Positions 19,501-30,200 of a DNA stretch of 64,000 nucleotides are shown here, in pieces. Position 1 is the first letter of the stretch. Each line of letters opens with the position of its first letter. The DNA comes from Strix aluco (Eukaryota; Chordata; Aves; Strigiformes; Strigidae): contig NC_133940.1 of assembly GCF_031877795.1 (NCBI RefSeq), positions 4,651,985-4,715,984 of the forward strand. Reading direction: 5' to 3'. The position numbers and the translations under genes were made by a program. The notes beneath the pieces are model-generated. The model was not told the origin of the DNA, ran no database searches, and was given only the letters and a program-made list of their open reading frames with translations.

Positions 19501-20843
19501 GTACACAGCCGTCCTGAGCAAAGACAGGGCAGCACCCTGCTGTGCACTCAGGGGAAGGGGGGCACCAACAGCCGAGGTGGCAGAGCTCAGGGTCAAGCCC
19601 AGCAACCTCCCAAGCCCATGGCAAGCACTGCAGCCCCTCTTCCCACAAATACGACTGTCTGCAGCTGCCCAGGCAGCTCCTTGTGCCCCATGGGGGGACC
19701 TGAACTCATGTTGCAGTGCGAGCCCCAAAGGGCAGTAGATGAAACGGGTCCAGAGGAGTCAGTCCTCTGGCCGTGTGCGTCCGCATGTCAGCAGTGTGAA
19801 ATGCCTGTCGGCAGCACAGGCAGCGCTGAGTTCTCGGCACCAAAATCCCTGCTGGGGAGCTTGGTGGCTCCGGGCAGCTCATGGGGTCTCACTTGGGGAA
19901 AGGAGGTGTCTACATCCTACACTCCTGCTTCCCACCCTGCAGCTGCCTTGTGAGAGGCTTTAGGTCCAGCTGTGTTCACACTCCACAAAGGTAGGCCAAG
20001 TCACCGTTCACACGGGCTGGAGAGAAACCCCTCCCTGTACCTTTCTGCTCTTACCCCTTGGCAGAGACTCGCACAGGAAGCCCATGGGCAGGTGCGGCGC
20101 TACCTGGGCTTGTGTCAGAGCCAGCTGCCCTGCTGCAGCAATGCTCCTTCCCAGCCCGGTGCCAAACTGCTGCTCATCTGCCTCCCCTTGGCAGGAGCTC
20201 CCCAGCCCATGGGCTGCATGCCCAGTATCAGCACCCTCAGGCTTGACCCTGAAGCCTAACCCAGACCTGGGGATGGGCTGAGTCACCTGCCATCCTCTGT
20301 TCCACCACAAGACACTGTCACATACTGACTTAGTGGCTCTGGGAAACAGGAATGAAATCCAGATCCGCTGGATTCTTTACCAGCGGGTGCATGAGGTTTA
20401 ATTTGAAAAACCTTGGCTGTGCTCCCCCATGCCCCGTTAGTATCCCTGCTCTGGGTGAGCTCAAGGTGCTGCTTTGCTCAGGGCCAGCATAGATGAGTAA
20501 GGGAGGAGGGTTTTTTCCAGCTGTGGAGAACTTAAAGCCTGAAGAACAGAGGTCGGAGTCTGTCAAACCCCTGATTTCTCCAGCTTGTCCCAGCATCTTG
20601 TGCTGCATCAGCCTCACCTCCAGCCCTTACTGAGCAATTAGGAAAGATAAACCTAAGCAGACCTGCCAGCCAGCAGTCATAGAAGTAACTGAAACTGAGC
20701 AAGGCCAGATTTGAAAGTGCATTTCCACAGCATCAGCTGGCGGGTGTCTGCCACTTTCAAACAAATCCATACGGATAACCACACTGCCACACTCACGTCC
20801 CCCGTGTTCCTGTCCAGCATGTTCCTCCTACAGCGGCCTGGCA
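16580..20843. other. Right part of spacer, no gene recognised
   Basis: No exon, RNA gene or known repeat was recognised in these 4.3 kb. There is a (TG)9 run at 17324-17341 and a stretch rich in alternating purine-pyrimidine at about 17990-18170. Open frames of up to about 200 codons occur on both strands, but they are low-complexity (Cys/His/Thr-rich translations of CA-rich DNA) and show no family features. Confidence 0.6.
18741..18807. repeat. Inverted repeat hairpin, 26-bp stem, 15-base loop
   Basis: Bases 18741-18766 are the reverse complement of 18782-18807 with one exception, which would be a G-U pair in RNA. The loop is 15 bases. The pairing stops cleanly on both sides. The size (67 bases) is in the range of a microRNA precursor, but it could also be a template-switch mutation. 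Nothing shows transcription. Confidence 0.9.
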
Positions 20844-21401
20844 CCTGAAAGTGAGCTCCTGGTTCCTGCCACCCTGGGTGGGAGCCACAGTGCATAAAGG
20901 CAAGAGGCGAGGCCCGGCTCGCAGGGAGGGATGTATTCTATTAGAGCGGCTCGTACCGCTGGGATGGCCCCAGCCCGGCCGTGCTGCCCAGCCCAGGGTA
21001 GAGGTTGGCAGAGGGCAGGGCACTGCTGGGACTGGCCACACGGAGAAGGTCTTTAGTCCTGAGGACAGACGATTCCTGCCCCTGCTTGGCCTCAGCGCAG
21101 GAAGCACCCGCTGACCCGCAGCTCGCAGCCCGTCTCGCGGCACCGGGAGATGCTGACGGCTCGTGCTCTGCGCAGCTGTTGGGAGCTGCTGTTCCGTGAG
21201 CTTCGTTATGCTGCAGCACCGTCCCCTGCTTGGGACTGTTCTACTCATTCCCAAGAGTCGCGGAGGGCCGAGCTACATCACGGATCAAACTCCAGCTCCC
21301 CCCGGCAGCTCTGCGGTACCTTTGGTGAGCTGAGAGCAGAGGGCAGAGGGCTCCTTCTCACAGTCCTGCCCGGGTGGTTTTATTGGAGGAGTGGAACTCC
21401 G

Positions 21402-23502
21402 GGCATCAACGCGAAGCACCGGGCTTCCAGCCCTCGCTCACTTCCAGCCCTCGACGCCCGCCCCGTCTTGGGGACTTTCCCCAGCGCGTCCATGGGACAC
21501 GCGTCGGGAAGTGCCCGGCCCCCGGCAACCCCGCGGTGCCCCGAGCCCGGCGGGGCCGAGCAGAAAGCCGAGTGCCGGCCGGCCCAGCCTGGCGCGGGGA
21601 CCCCGGGGAGCGGGCAGAGAGCGGGGGGCAGGCTGGCTGCAGAGGAGCCCCCGGGGCTCCCCGGCCGCGGCACCGCCGCTGAGTGCGGCTCCGGCCCGGC
21701 ACGGCGTGAGCGCGGCCTCTCGCGGGCGGAGCGCGGCCCTGCCCGGCCCGTGGCCTCTGGCAGCCGCTTGCCCCTCCGGTGCCGGTATGTGCAGCGCCGG
21801 CGGTTCCCGAGGTCAGCTCTGGGCGCTCGGGCTAGTCCGGACCGCCGGGCGCTCTCCGGTGCGAGCGTTCACCCGTCACCGCTCGGGCTCCCCCGGGACT
21901 CCCGCCCCGCCCCGTCCTTTGGCCGCCCGCCGCCGTTTGAGTCAACGCTGCGGGCCCGGACGCGGCTGCCGCCGGCTGCCCCGCAGCGCCCTCGCTGCGC
22001 CGCCCTGCGCCTGCCGGGCCGGGGCCGTGGCGGGCCCGGGGCGAGGCCGGGGGCGCGGGGCCGGGAACGCGGGGCCGTGAGCGCGGGGCCGGGAGGGCGG
22101 AGCCGCCCAGCCCCGGCGGGGCCCGGGGGCGGGGCCCTCCCCGCGCAGCCACGCCCCCGCCCCGCGCAGCCACGCCCCCGCCCCGGCGGGCCGCGCGCCC
22201 ATCGGCCGCCTCGCCCGCAGCAGCCGCGTCCCCGCCCCGCCGCCCGCGTGACCCCGGCGCGGGCGCCCATTGGCCGGCGGCAGCGAGGCGGCGCGCGGCG
22301 GCGCGGCGGGCGCGTCAGTTCCGGCGGGCGCGCGCGATGCTGGCGGCGGCGGGCGGCTCCGGGCCCGGCGGGGCGGGCGGCTCCGGGCCGGGCCTCGGCG
22401 GGGACGGGGACTTCCTGTCGCGGTACCGGCTGGTGTCGGCCAAGCTGCGGCGGCGGTTCCTGCGGAAGCCGAACGTGGCGGAGGCGGCGGAGCAGTTCGC
22501 GGCGCTGGCGCGGGAGCTGCGCGCCCAGGAGAGCCTGCCCTACGCGGCCTGGTGCCAGCTGGCCGTGGCGCGCTGCGCCCAGAGCCTGTTCCACGGGCCC
22601 GCCGAGGCGGCCGCCCTGGCCGAGGCGGCGCGGCTCTTCCTGCGCCAGGAGCGGGACCTGCGGCAGCGCCTGGGGCTGCGCGGCGGCTTCGGCGAGCACG
22701 TGGCGGCGGCGCAGAGCTGCGGCGCCTTCGCCGCCCGCCTGCACCTGGAGCGGGGGCAGCCGGCGCTGGCGGCCGGGCTGTGCCTGGAGCTGGCGGCGGC
22801 GCTGCGCGACACGGGCCGGCCCGCCCGCGCCGCCGCGGCCCTGCAGCGGGCGGCCGAGCTGCTGGCGGCGGCGCGGCTGCCCCTGGAGGCGCTGCGCTGC
22901 CTGGCCGAGCGCGCCTCCTGCCTGCTGCTGGGCCGCGACTACGCCGGCGCGCTGGCGGCGCTGACGCGGGCGCAGGCGCTGGCCGGGGCCGGGCTGGGCG
23001 GCGGCGGCGGCGGCGGGGCCGCGCCCGGCGGCGCCTTCCTGGACGTGCTGGCGCGCTGCGAGGTGTCGCGGGTGCTGCTGCTGCTGCTGCTGCAGCCGCC
23101 GCCCGCCAAGCTGCTGCCCGAGCACGCCCGGACGCTGGAGCAGTACTGCTGGGAGGCGGCGGAGGGCGGCGCGGGGCCGGGGCCCGGGGGCGGCGGCGGG
23201 GCGGGCGGCGGGCTGCCGCCGGCGGCGAGCTACCTGCCGGCCGAGCTCTTCCTGCTGCTGCAGTCGGCCGTGCTGGCGTGCCAGGAGAAGGACGCGGAGG
23301 CGCTGAAGGCGCTGCAGGCCGAGCTCTGGCCGCTGCTGAGCGCCGAGCAGAACCACCTGCTGCACCTGGTGCTGCAGGAGATGCTCAGCCCCGCCGGGCA
23401 GGGCCTCTGAGCGCCGCCGCCGGCGGCACGGACGGGCCCGGCCGAGCTGCCGCGGGGCGCCCGGGCCCGGAGCCCCCCGCCAGCCTCCGGCCGCGCGGCC
23501 TC
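21402..23502. promoter_or_regulatory. CpG island over right F8A
   Basis: This is the mirror of the left-arm island. It has the 21-bp tandem duplication at 22141-22161 and 22162-22182 (each with the CACGCCC complement of a GC box) and an ATTGG (inverted CCAAT, NF-Y type) at 22269-22273, about 64 bp before the ATG. No TATA box is seen. Confidence 0.75.
22337..23410 (+). CDS. F8A1: F8A/HAP40 (40-kDa huntingtin-associated protein), right copy
   Basis: Single-exon gene of 357 codons, identical in protein to the left copy. Start ATG at 22337, stop TGA at 23408-23410. Conserved family blocks are [18 protein letters not shown] (residues about 30-47), [48 protein letters not shown] and [14 protein letters not shown] near the end. 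The leucine run comes from a CTG repeat, and a run of GGC codes a poly-glycine. The product is a cytosolic partner of huntingtin. I saw no AATAAA between the stop and the end of the arm, so the 3' end may use a variant signal or lie outside. The gene points out of the palindrome toward TRMT2B. Confidence 0.95.
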   Translation: MLAAAGGSGPGGAGGSGPGLGGDGDFLSRYRLVSAKLRRRFLRKPNVAEAAEQFAALARELRAQESLPYAAWCQLAVARCAQSLFHGPAEAAALAEAARLFLRQERDLRQRLGLRGGFGEHVAAAQSCGAFAARLHLERGQPALAAGLCLELAAALRDTGRPARAAAALQRAAELLAAARLPLEALRCLAERASCLLLGRDYAGALAALTRAQALAGAGLGGGGGGGAAPGGAFLDVLARCEVSRVLLLLLLQPPPAKLLPEHARTLEQYCWEAAEGGAGPGPGGGGGAGGGLPPAASYLPAELFLLLQSAVLACQEKDAEALKALQAELWPLLSAEQNHLLHLVLQEMLSPAGQGL

Positions 23503-24071
23503 CGTGCCCTTCTTCATCTCCCGGGCGAGCTCTGTAGCGGAAGCGAGTAATAATCGGCGGGCAAACGTGTGTGTTCATCTGCTCCTTTCTCTTGTGCCGT
23601 AGCGAGCTGCGAGCTGTGCGCGGTGGAAGCCGTCGCGCTCGAGAAAGCGCAGCCCCGCGGCAGAAGGGCCGGCGGGGGGCAGAGCCGGGCTGCTCCTCCG
23701 AGACCTGCCTGCGCTCGGCGGGGAGGAGCTCGCCCGGGGCGCCTGTGTCTGTGCACCTGGGAACGGCAGGCTGCTGGAGCTGCTCTCTCTAAAAACCCCA
23801 CCGCGTTACAAGGAGCTGGATTTTCGTTTTCCCCTCCTGAAAACGAGAGACGCCGCGTCCAGCGCGAGGCCGCGCGTTTGGCTCTCGTGGCGGACAGAAA
23901 GGCCGCAGCCGTGCAGGTGGTTGTCAGGGGACCAGCAGCGGTGGCCTGGCTGCGCTTTCTGTAGAACAGCCGGCGGAGTCGGTCCCTGCGCGCCCTGTAG
24001 CCTCCCTCTGTGTCGTTTGTTGATTCCGCGGCCCTCCCCCGGGTCGTCTCTGCTGTCACCTTCTGTTGGGC

Positions 24072-24139
24072 TTCACCCTGTGGCTTCTAATGTTGTCCCT
24101 AATCCTTCACCCTGTGGCTTCTAATGTTGTCCCTAATCC
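24072..24139 (+). repeat. 34-bp perfect tandem duplication at arm edge
   Basis: Bases 24072-24105 are repeated exactly as 24106-24139. The last base that pairs with the left arm within the window is 24101, inside the first unit. Whether the left arm also has two units cannot be seen. Confidence 0.95.
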
Positions 24140-24904
24140 CCCGGCAGTGTGGGTGGGGGGGTGTCTGTGTGGGAAATGTTCCTCGCCCGCTGTCCTGTGT
24201 CACACGGGTACAGCCATCACCCCTGGAGCCCCGGGGATTTGGGTATGTGGGAGATGAAATGCCCAGGTGAGGGGAAGATGTGGCTCACTGTGCATTGTTC
24301 TTTTCTAATATTTCTTTGGGATGTAATCCCTCCGGGGCCGATGCTACCCTGTTATCGAGAGGGTTGTTCTGTCCAGAGGAGAGAATTAAAAAGAATGCGG
24401 AATGAACCCTCCAGCCAGGAGGAACTTGGCGTGCCTGGCCTCAGGGTGTTCCTGATGGGGCTTAGAATAATCAGAGAGGTAGAGAGAATGTTGAATGGGG
24501 GCTTAGAAACCTGATAAATGCAGTCAGAGCTTGGGAGGAGGAGATGAGGGTAAGTTGATGCAGGGTGGGGGGGCTTTGGAGAGTGGCGGGGTGAGCCAGG
24601 CGCTGGCTGCCATTGCAGCGGGGTGGGTGGGGTGGGTGCGCCAGCCCCGCAGCAGCCAGCGATGGGCTTGTGAGTTCCCCCGGCCCGTCGGAGGGACGCA
24701 GTCTCTGCTCACACCTGTAAGAGATGGGGCCTGGGGCGTAACCCAGCCCACGTACCTGCAGTGGTCTTTGAGGAAGAACGGGCTTGCTGGGAAAGTTGTG
24801 GGGCTGGGAAAGATGAAACTGGAATTTGGGCTCCTGGCGGGAAAACCCATTTTCCTGGGAAAATATTGAATGGCTTTGGCTGGGTGGTTTCATGATGGAA
24901 CACG
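24140..24904. other. Intergenic sequence, nothing recognised
   Basis: This stretch lies between the palindrome arm and the integrase remnant. There is an ATTAAA at 24385-24390 that could serve as a weak poly(A) signal for the right F8A, but this is a guess. It may belong partly to the degraded retrovirus that follows. Confidence 0.4.
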
Positions 24905-25653
24905 CGGAGGGGGGATGACAGCAGTTGTTAACCAGATTGAGAGAACGTGGGCAGCCCCCAGAATACATATGGCAGTAAAAAGGATTGTGAGTTCTTGTCC
25001 CACACATTGGAAGTTTTCCGACGCCAAACCCAAGGGGAGGCTGGAGGACGAGCACGGGCACCCTTCCCGTTCCACAGGCTGCCAGTGGATGATGCTGCCC
25101 TGCCTCCTGCGAGCGGAGTTAAGCACCTGCCGGAATCACGGACCAAGGCTCAGGATGGGGAGAAGCTTTTCCCGCCAGGAAAGCTGCTACTGCGGGAGTG
25201 GCCAGGGCACTTTTGTGGGAAATCATTCCCAAATGGGGAGTTCCTGAAGCCATCGAATCTGATAGGGGTTCTCATTTTTCAGCGGGAATAACAAACAGTA
25301 TCTCCAAACCTCTAGGAATATGGTGGCAACGAGATGTTGCACATGATCCACAGTTGTCAGGACAGGTGGAGAAATGAATAGAACTCTCGAAACCACAATT
25401 GCTCAAACTCGTAGTCAGGCAGGTTTGAGATGGCCTGAGTTTTTAAGAATAGTGCTATGGGATATTAGAAATCCCCCTCGCCAACCTCTGGGGTTGTCAC
25501 CAGCAGGAATAGTGCTTGGCAGGTACTTGGCTGTGCCTGGGCCCTTTGTTCCCACTAGGACCAGCCTCTTAGATGGAGACGCACAAGTGGCCAGGTTTGT
25601 AGTGGGGGTACAAAAACATCTACGAGAAAATGGGGCGCAGGCCCAGTGGTTTC
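24905..25653 (+). pseudogene. pol: Class I (gamma-like) retroviral integrase remnant
   Basis: In broken frames the sequence reads as a gammaretrovirus-type integrase. A zinc-finger part (HMAVKRIVSSCPT, with His in place of the last Cys) is followed by the core: SDRGSHFSAGI, then LGIWWQRDVAHDPQLSGQVE and MNRTLETTIAQTRS. The last is an open stretch of 98 codons from 25374 with the typical end of the core and LGRYLAVPGPF of the C-terminal domain. No LTRs were found. It ends abruptly at about 25653, where the duplicated TRMT2B segment begins. Confidence 0.8.
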
Positions 25654-26383
25654 AACATCCCAGGATTTAGTGGGGCTCTTAGACACCAGGTTTTTTCTGT
25701 TTCCTTCTATTTTTTGTTCAGGGGAAAGGCCCCTCCACACTTTATGCTGCCAGATGCTACAGTGGTTTACATGCCCTGAAACAGAACAATTAAATACCCG
25801 TCTGTCTCTCTGCAGCAAGAAACATTGTCTGTGTGAAAGCTGACCACATGGAGAACATACCCCCAAAACACAAACAAGTAGCCCAGGTAAATAACTAAGT
25901 CATGTCTGTGCCGAGAGCGTGGAACAGAGGGACAGCCAGAACTCTTGTTTGGGACAAGGGTGTAATTTTAGTCACGCTCTGCTTTCAAGCTCACTTTCAC
26001 GTTCTGAAAAGTTTCAGGCCTGACTCTGGCTGATGGATAAGTATTTTTCTAAAACTTGCATGTTAATGTTGCAGCCCCTAAAGTGCCCCAAAGAATGAAG
26101 TTGATCAAGTGACAACGAATTCCTGGCAATCTGTTAAAAGCCGTAAGAATCACAGATTGGAATTATTAAAATGTCTTGTGTTCCAAGAACTTGGGAAGAG
26201 CTTTCACTCGGTGCGCTGAGCTCAGACAGAAAAACCAGATGGCACTGGTGGAAGGGCCGCCCGTTTGGGGTGCACAGAGTTGTGCTAAGACCAGGGCAGT
26301 TGTCTTTGCTGTCCTACAGGTGCCGTTTCCCCCCACTCAGTGCTGTGAGGGGTTCATCCGTCGCTCCCCCCTGGGCCCCTGCA
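25654..26383 (+). pseudogene. TRMT2B: Partial duplicate of TRMT2B (exon 5, intron 5, start of exon 6)
   Basis: This 730-bp block is a direct, highly similar copy of 30671-31411. It contains all 71 bp of exon 5 unchanged (25816-25886) with its splice sites, the intron, and the first 43 bases of exon 6 (from 26341), where changes alter Tyr, Glu and Asp codons. After 26383 the similarity ends. It lies 1.4 kb upstream of the first coding exon, so it cannot serve the real gene in normal order. Small indels and a few substitutions separate the copies, so the event looks fairly recent. Confidence 0.92.
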
Positions 26384-27248
26384 CCCGCCTGCGGCTGGAC
26401 GCTGCAGTTCTGCATGCACACAGGGCTGTGCTGTGCCACGCTGTGACCCTGGGCTGTGCCGGGGCTCCACACTGTGAGCACGAGGCTGGTGTGTGCTGGG
26501 CACGGCCGCTGCCTCGGGGTGGGGAGAGGGGAGGGTCGGGCATCACCACCACCCTGTGGCCACTTGGGCTGGAGCCTGCTGGGGTGCTGTGCCAGGAGGC
26601 AAGTCACGGGCCCCAGGAGTGCCCTGAGACTCGCCACTGAGCAGAGGTACCTGTGGGGTGGGGGGAGCTGGCCCTGGCTCCCTAGCAAAGGGTTTGGCCA
26701 CCTCACAGCATGGCAGGGAGCTCCCCGGCCCGGGGAGGTTTCTCAGCCCTAAACACCGCGTGCAGGGCAGCGGAAGCAGCTCACTGCATCCTGCCACGTG
26801 GGAGCCGAACGCCCGGGAAGCGACTGGCTGTGGCAGGAGGAGTGAGCTTTTCATCACGCCCGGTGAGAGCTGAGCTGTGACAGCCCTGGCAGGGCCCAGG
26901 GCAAGCAGGGCTGGCAGCGCTGACTGAGCCGTAGCGCGCTGGCTGCTGGAGGCCGCTCGCCTGCGTCAGAGGAGGGAGACTCCGCTCTCAGCTGCCTGTT
27001 CCCTCCGCGCTTCCCGTCAGGCCCAGGGCAGGGCCATCGCTGCGCTGCAAAGCACCATCCTGCAGGTCTGAGCAACACGGCAACGTGCCTGCTTTAAACC
27101 AAGTGGTTTACTTAGTGGAGCAGAGCTGGCCGTGAGCAGAGAGTTTTTCTCAGCCCGTCTCCAGCTGCGTGGCTGACGTGCTGCTTTCTGGGAGGCTGAC
27201 CGTGGGTTTGCTGTGCTGCCTGCTGGGGCGCAGCCCCTCCGTCCCACC
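26384..27248. other. Upstream region of TRMT2B
   Basis: GC- and CpG-moderate sequence leads to the TRMT2B start. It probably holds the promoter and 5' UTR, but no TATA box or well-defined motif was found. The start codon context CACCATGG at 27246-27253 is a good Kozak match. Confidence 0.5.
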
Positions 27249-30200
27249 ATGGCTCTGTCCTGCGCATTGAGGCTACCGCGCCGGCACCTTCGCCCTTCAG
27301 GCGCGCTCCTGAGCAGCCTGCCCAGGCGGGACTTTAGCCTGCCGACAGAGAAGAAGACAGCAGCAAAGTGGAAGGAGAAGAAAAAGGCCAGGGAGGGCTG
27401 CAGCCTGCCAGGTTCCTCCTGGGAGGAGAGGTATGGCTCTTCCAAAGTGACCAGGCACCTGAAGGGGTTAGAGCAGTGGGTTGGGGGTTTCACCTCCACC
27501 CAGCTCTCCCCAGTAGGAACAGAGAAGCCAGGGGTCAGCTGGCTTCCCTCGAGCTTCACCTGGGGATAGGAACAATGGAGAAGGCAAATGAAAAGGATCA
27601 GGAGCAGAGTGGTTGCCATACTGGCAAGCAAAAAGCAGTAGCCCTTTTGATTTGCAGTTCTGTGCCTGAAAGTAGTTGGCCCTGGGTGCTTTGGAAGCAG
27701 CTCCAGAAATCCCAGTGAGCAATAACAGCAGCTTATCCAGCTGTGGGGTGAAGTTCTCCATGGGCTCAGTGAGTCAGTAGTTGATGGATAGCTATGATAG
27801 TTTGGGTCATATCCACCTCACGCCTTACTGTCTTTTTTTCTTTTTAAATCAGCTTTTATGTGTTTTGTTCTTGCTCACCCTTCTCAGATACAAGTAGTGG
27901 CAAGTTCCAAGGTTTATCCCTAAACTGCCACTGCATGAGTGGCTGGGTTAGTGAGAGTGGGCAGCCTGTAATTCCCTGCCCGCTACACACAAACTGTGCA
28001 TTTCACTGTGGTGGATTTAATCTAGTTCAGCGTTAGCAAAAAAGATGTAGTACTGGCTGGAAATGTGAGCAGGTAGATGATGCAGGATGGATGCATTGAG
28101 CCGTGAGAGAAGCATCTTGCTCTTTCAGGGGAAAACTCCAGGGAGATGGGACTTGGGCTGTCCTCAGAGCTGCAAGGGATGGGCAAAGCCTCTGATTCAG
28201 TGGGAGAAAGCAACCAGAGTCTATCTAAAGCTACAACATGGTCTTTTTTTTCCCCTTCTCTACCTGTACTTTGTTTTTTTGGTTTTTTCCCCCCTCTGAC
28301 CCCAGTAACATCTTAATACTCATTCCCCTGGCTTTATGAGCTTGGGGTCAGATCTTACCCAGGGCTTGGCAGGGCCTCTCTGGGTCCCTGTGCAGGGGAA
28401 ACGCTGTTCCTGGCCCTGTCCTCTAAAGGAGGATCAGAGAGATACCTGGGTTGCCCAATACACCCAGGCATTGCTGTTCAATCATCTGCCAGAGGCTCAG
28501 CCTGTCCTCTGGAGAGCTGGTTGTTGTGGTTCCTGGGTCTCTCTTCCAGCCACAAGTATTCTGCACCAGGAAGGTGCCATGAAAATGGGAGTTTGGATGT
28601 TCACAGCCAGCTCTGAAGCAGCCGGCGAGGACGTTACACTGTAAGTATCAGGAGGTGAGTAGCTCTGGGAGCTACCACGATGTTGTGCTTTCCAGGTTAG
28701 CTAACGTGGTGACTCCACTGTGGAGACTTCCCTATCAAGAGCAGCTGCAGGTAAGATGCAATTACGTGGGCTTTTCTCTGTTGTGTTGCCCCAGCTGTCC
28801 CTCCTATCCCCCTTGAGCAACAGCCCCTAGCATCTCAGTTGCTTAATGCTGTAAGCTCTTCAGATCCCATTTACTGCCGCTTTCATTCTTCAGTTTTGTG
28901 GAGGACAGAACTGGGAGGTTCCCTGTGGGTGGTGTGTGTGCTCACCAACAGCACAGAGGATGGGCTTGCACAGCGATCCTGTTCAGTGGGGGACAGCTGG
29001 TTCACTGGGGCTTCAGGTTGGACCGAGTGCTCCAGGCCAGCGCTTGGGGACCATGGACACAGGATTTCTCTCTATCCCTGTTGCTCCAAGCAGCTGTGGT
29101 GATGAGAAAGGCAGAGTTCCTCTGGGGCTGTATCCCACTTGCAGTATTCCCTCTTGTTGGCCTTCCCAGAGGTGGGTGATGACTGTCGTGTGGTCCTGTG
29201 AGAGTGTTTCTGGCTTAGGACTCTTCTTCAGGTGAAGTATGAAAACCAGAGGAAGATTTTGCAGACGCTGACATCTCGTCTTGAGGAGCTGGGCATAGAT
29301 GTGCAGAAACCTGGTGGCCTCTGCTGTCCTCTCCGGCCTGTAGTCCCTTCGGTGAGTATCCTGTGGGAACGCTGTCCCCTCTGAGCCACTAACAGTCTCT
29401 CTTTTGACTCCCAAAGAGTCTCGTGGTGGGCATTACTTGCTGGCAGAGAATGTGCCTGTGGCAGTACTTGCTAGCTTCTACTTTGCAGCCTGTGACTGCC
29501 AGTGTGAAACAAGCCCTGTGATTAGGAACCATTTTCTGTGCCCTGATAAACCTGTCACCCTTCTGTCACAGGGAGCCGTTTCTTATTCCCAAGGGGAAGT
29601 ACAGGGGGTCTCGCACACAAGCTCCATTTCTGCATTTTGCACATTCATGTACCCTCCTGTGTTGCCAACAGAACCACCAGGCTGGGTTTTGGCTTTCTTC
29701 CATTTTTCTTCTAATCCAAGGTTCTCCTTTTCCTTCTTTTCTCCCTTAGCCCGTCGTCAATGGCTACCGAAACAAATCTACTTTCTCTGTGAACCAAGGA
29801 CCGGATGGAAACCCCAAAACTGTGGGGTTGTATGTGGGCACCGGCAGAGGTCAGTGCAGGACAAGGAGCTGGGTAGAAAACTGCTGGTGTGGGCTGGGGC
29901 AAGGCTCTGCTCTAACAGTCTCCACCTGAGTTAGAAGCCTGACTCCTGGGGGATGCCAACAGAAACACCAGCAAATCTGGGGCAGCAACTTTAAAACCTC
30001 AGTTCATTAACTTCTTGAGAAACACCAGCTTCTAATTTGCTAAATACAGCAGTAAGGACAACAGCTGTGGTAGCAGGATTTCCTTAGTCTTAATTATGCT
30101 GTTCCTGTGTTTCTGGCGTGGTCCAGGAGCCTGTGCTGCGTGGGGAGCGTGGGGGGGTGTGCACGTCCATAGGCAGTGGAGCAGTGCTGGAGCGTTTGGG

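Larger units (their letters stand above)
20844..24101 (-). repeat. Right arm of large inverted repeat (F8A palindrome)
   Basis: This is the reverse complement of 1-3258. The inner edge is at 20844, where the match to the left arm starts after unrelated spacer sequence. The outer edge cannot be fixed because the left arm runs off the window; 24101 is the last base with a partner. It carries the second F8A gene, on the plus strand. Confidence 0.97.

Noticed and set aside
19357-19953. Open frame of 198 codons in the spacer
   Set aside because: There is no family resemblance, and overlapping frames of similar length exist on both strands, which points to base composition.
21150-22964. Open frame of 604 codons in each arm (mirror 1138-2952, minus), overlapping F8A in another frame
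   Set aside because: The sequence is so GC-rich that stop codons are rare. The translation is an Arg/Pro/Gly/Ala mixture with no family features, and it runs across the promoter.
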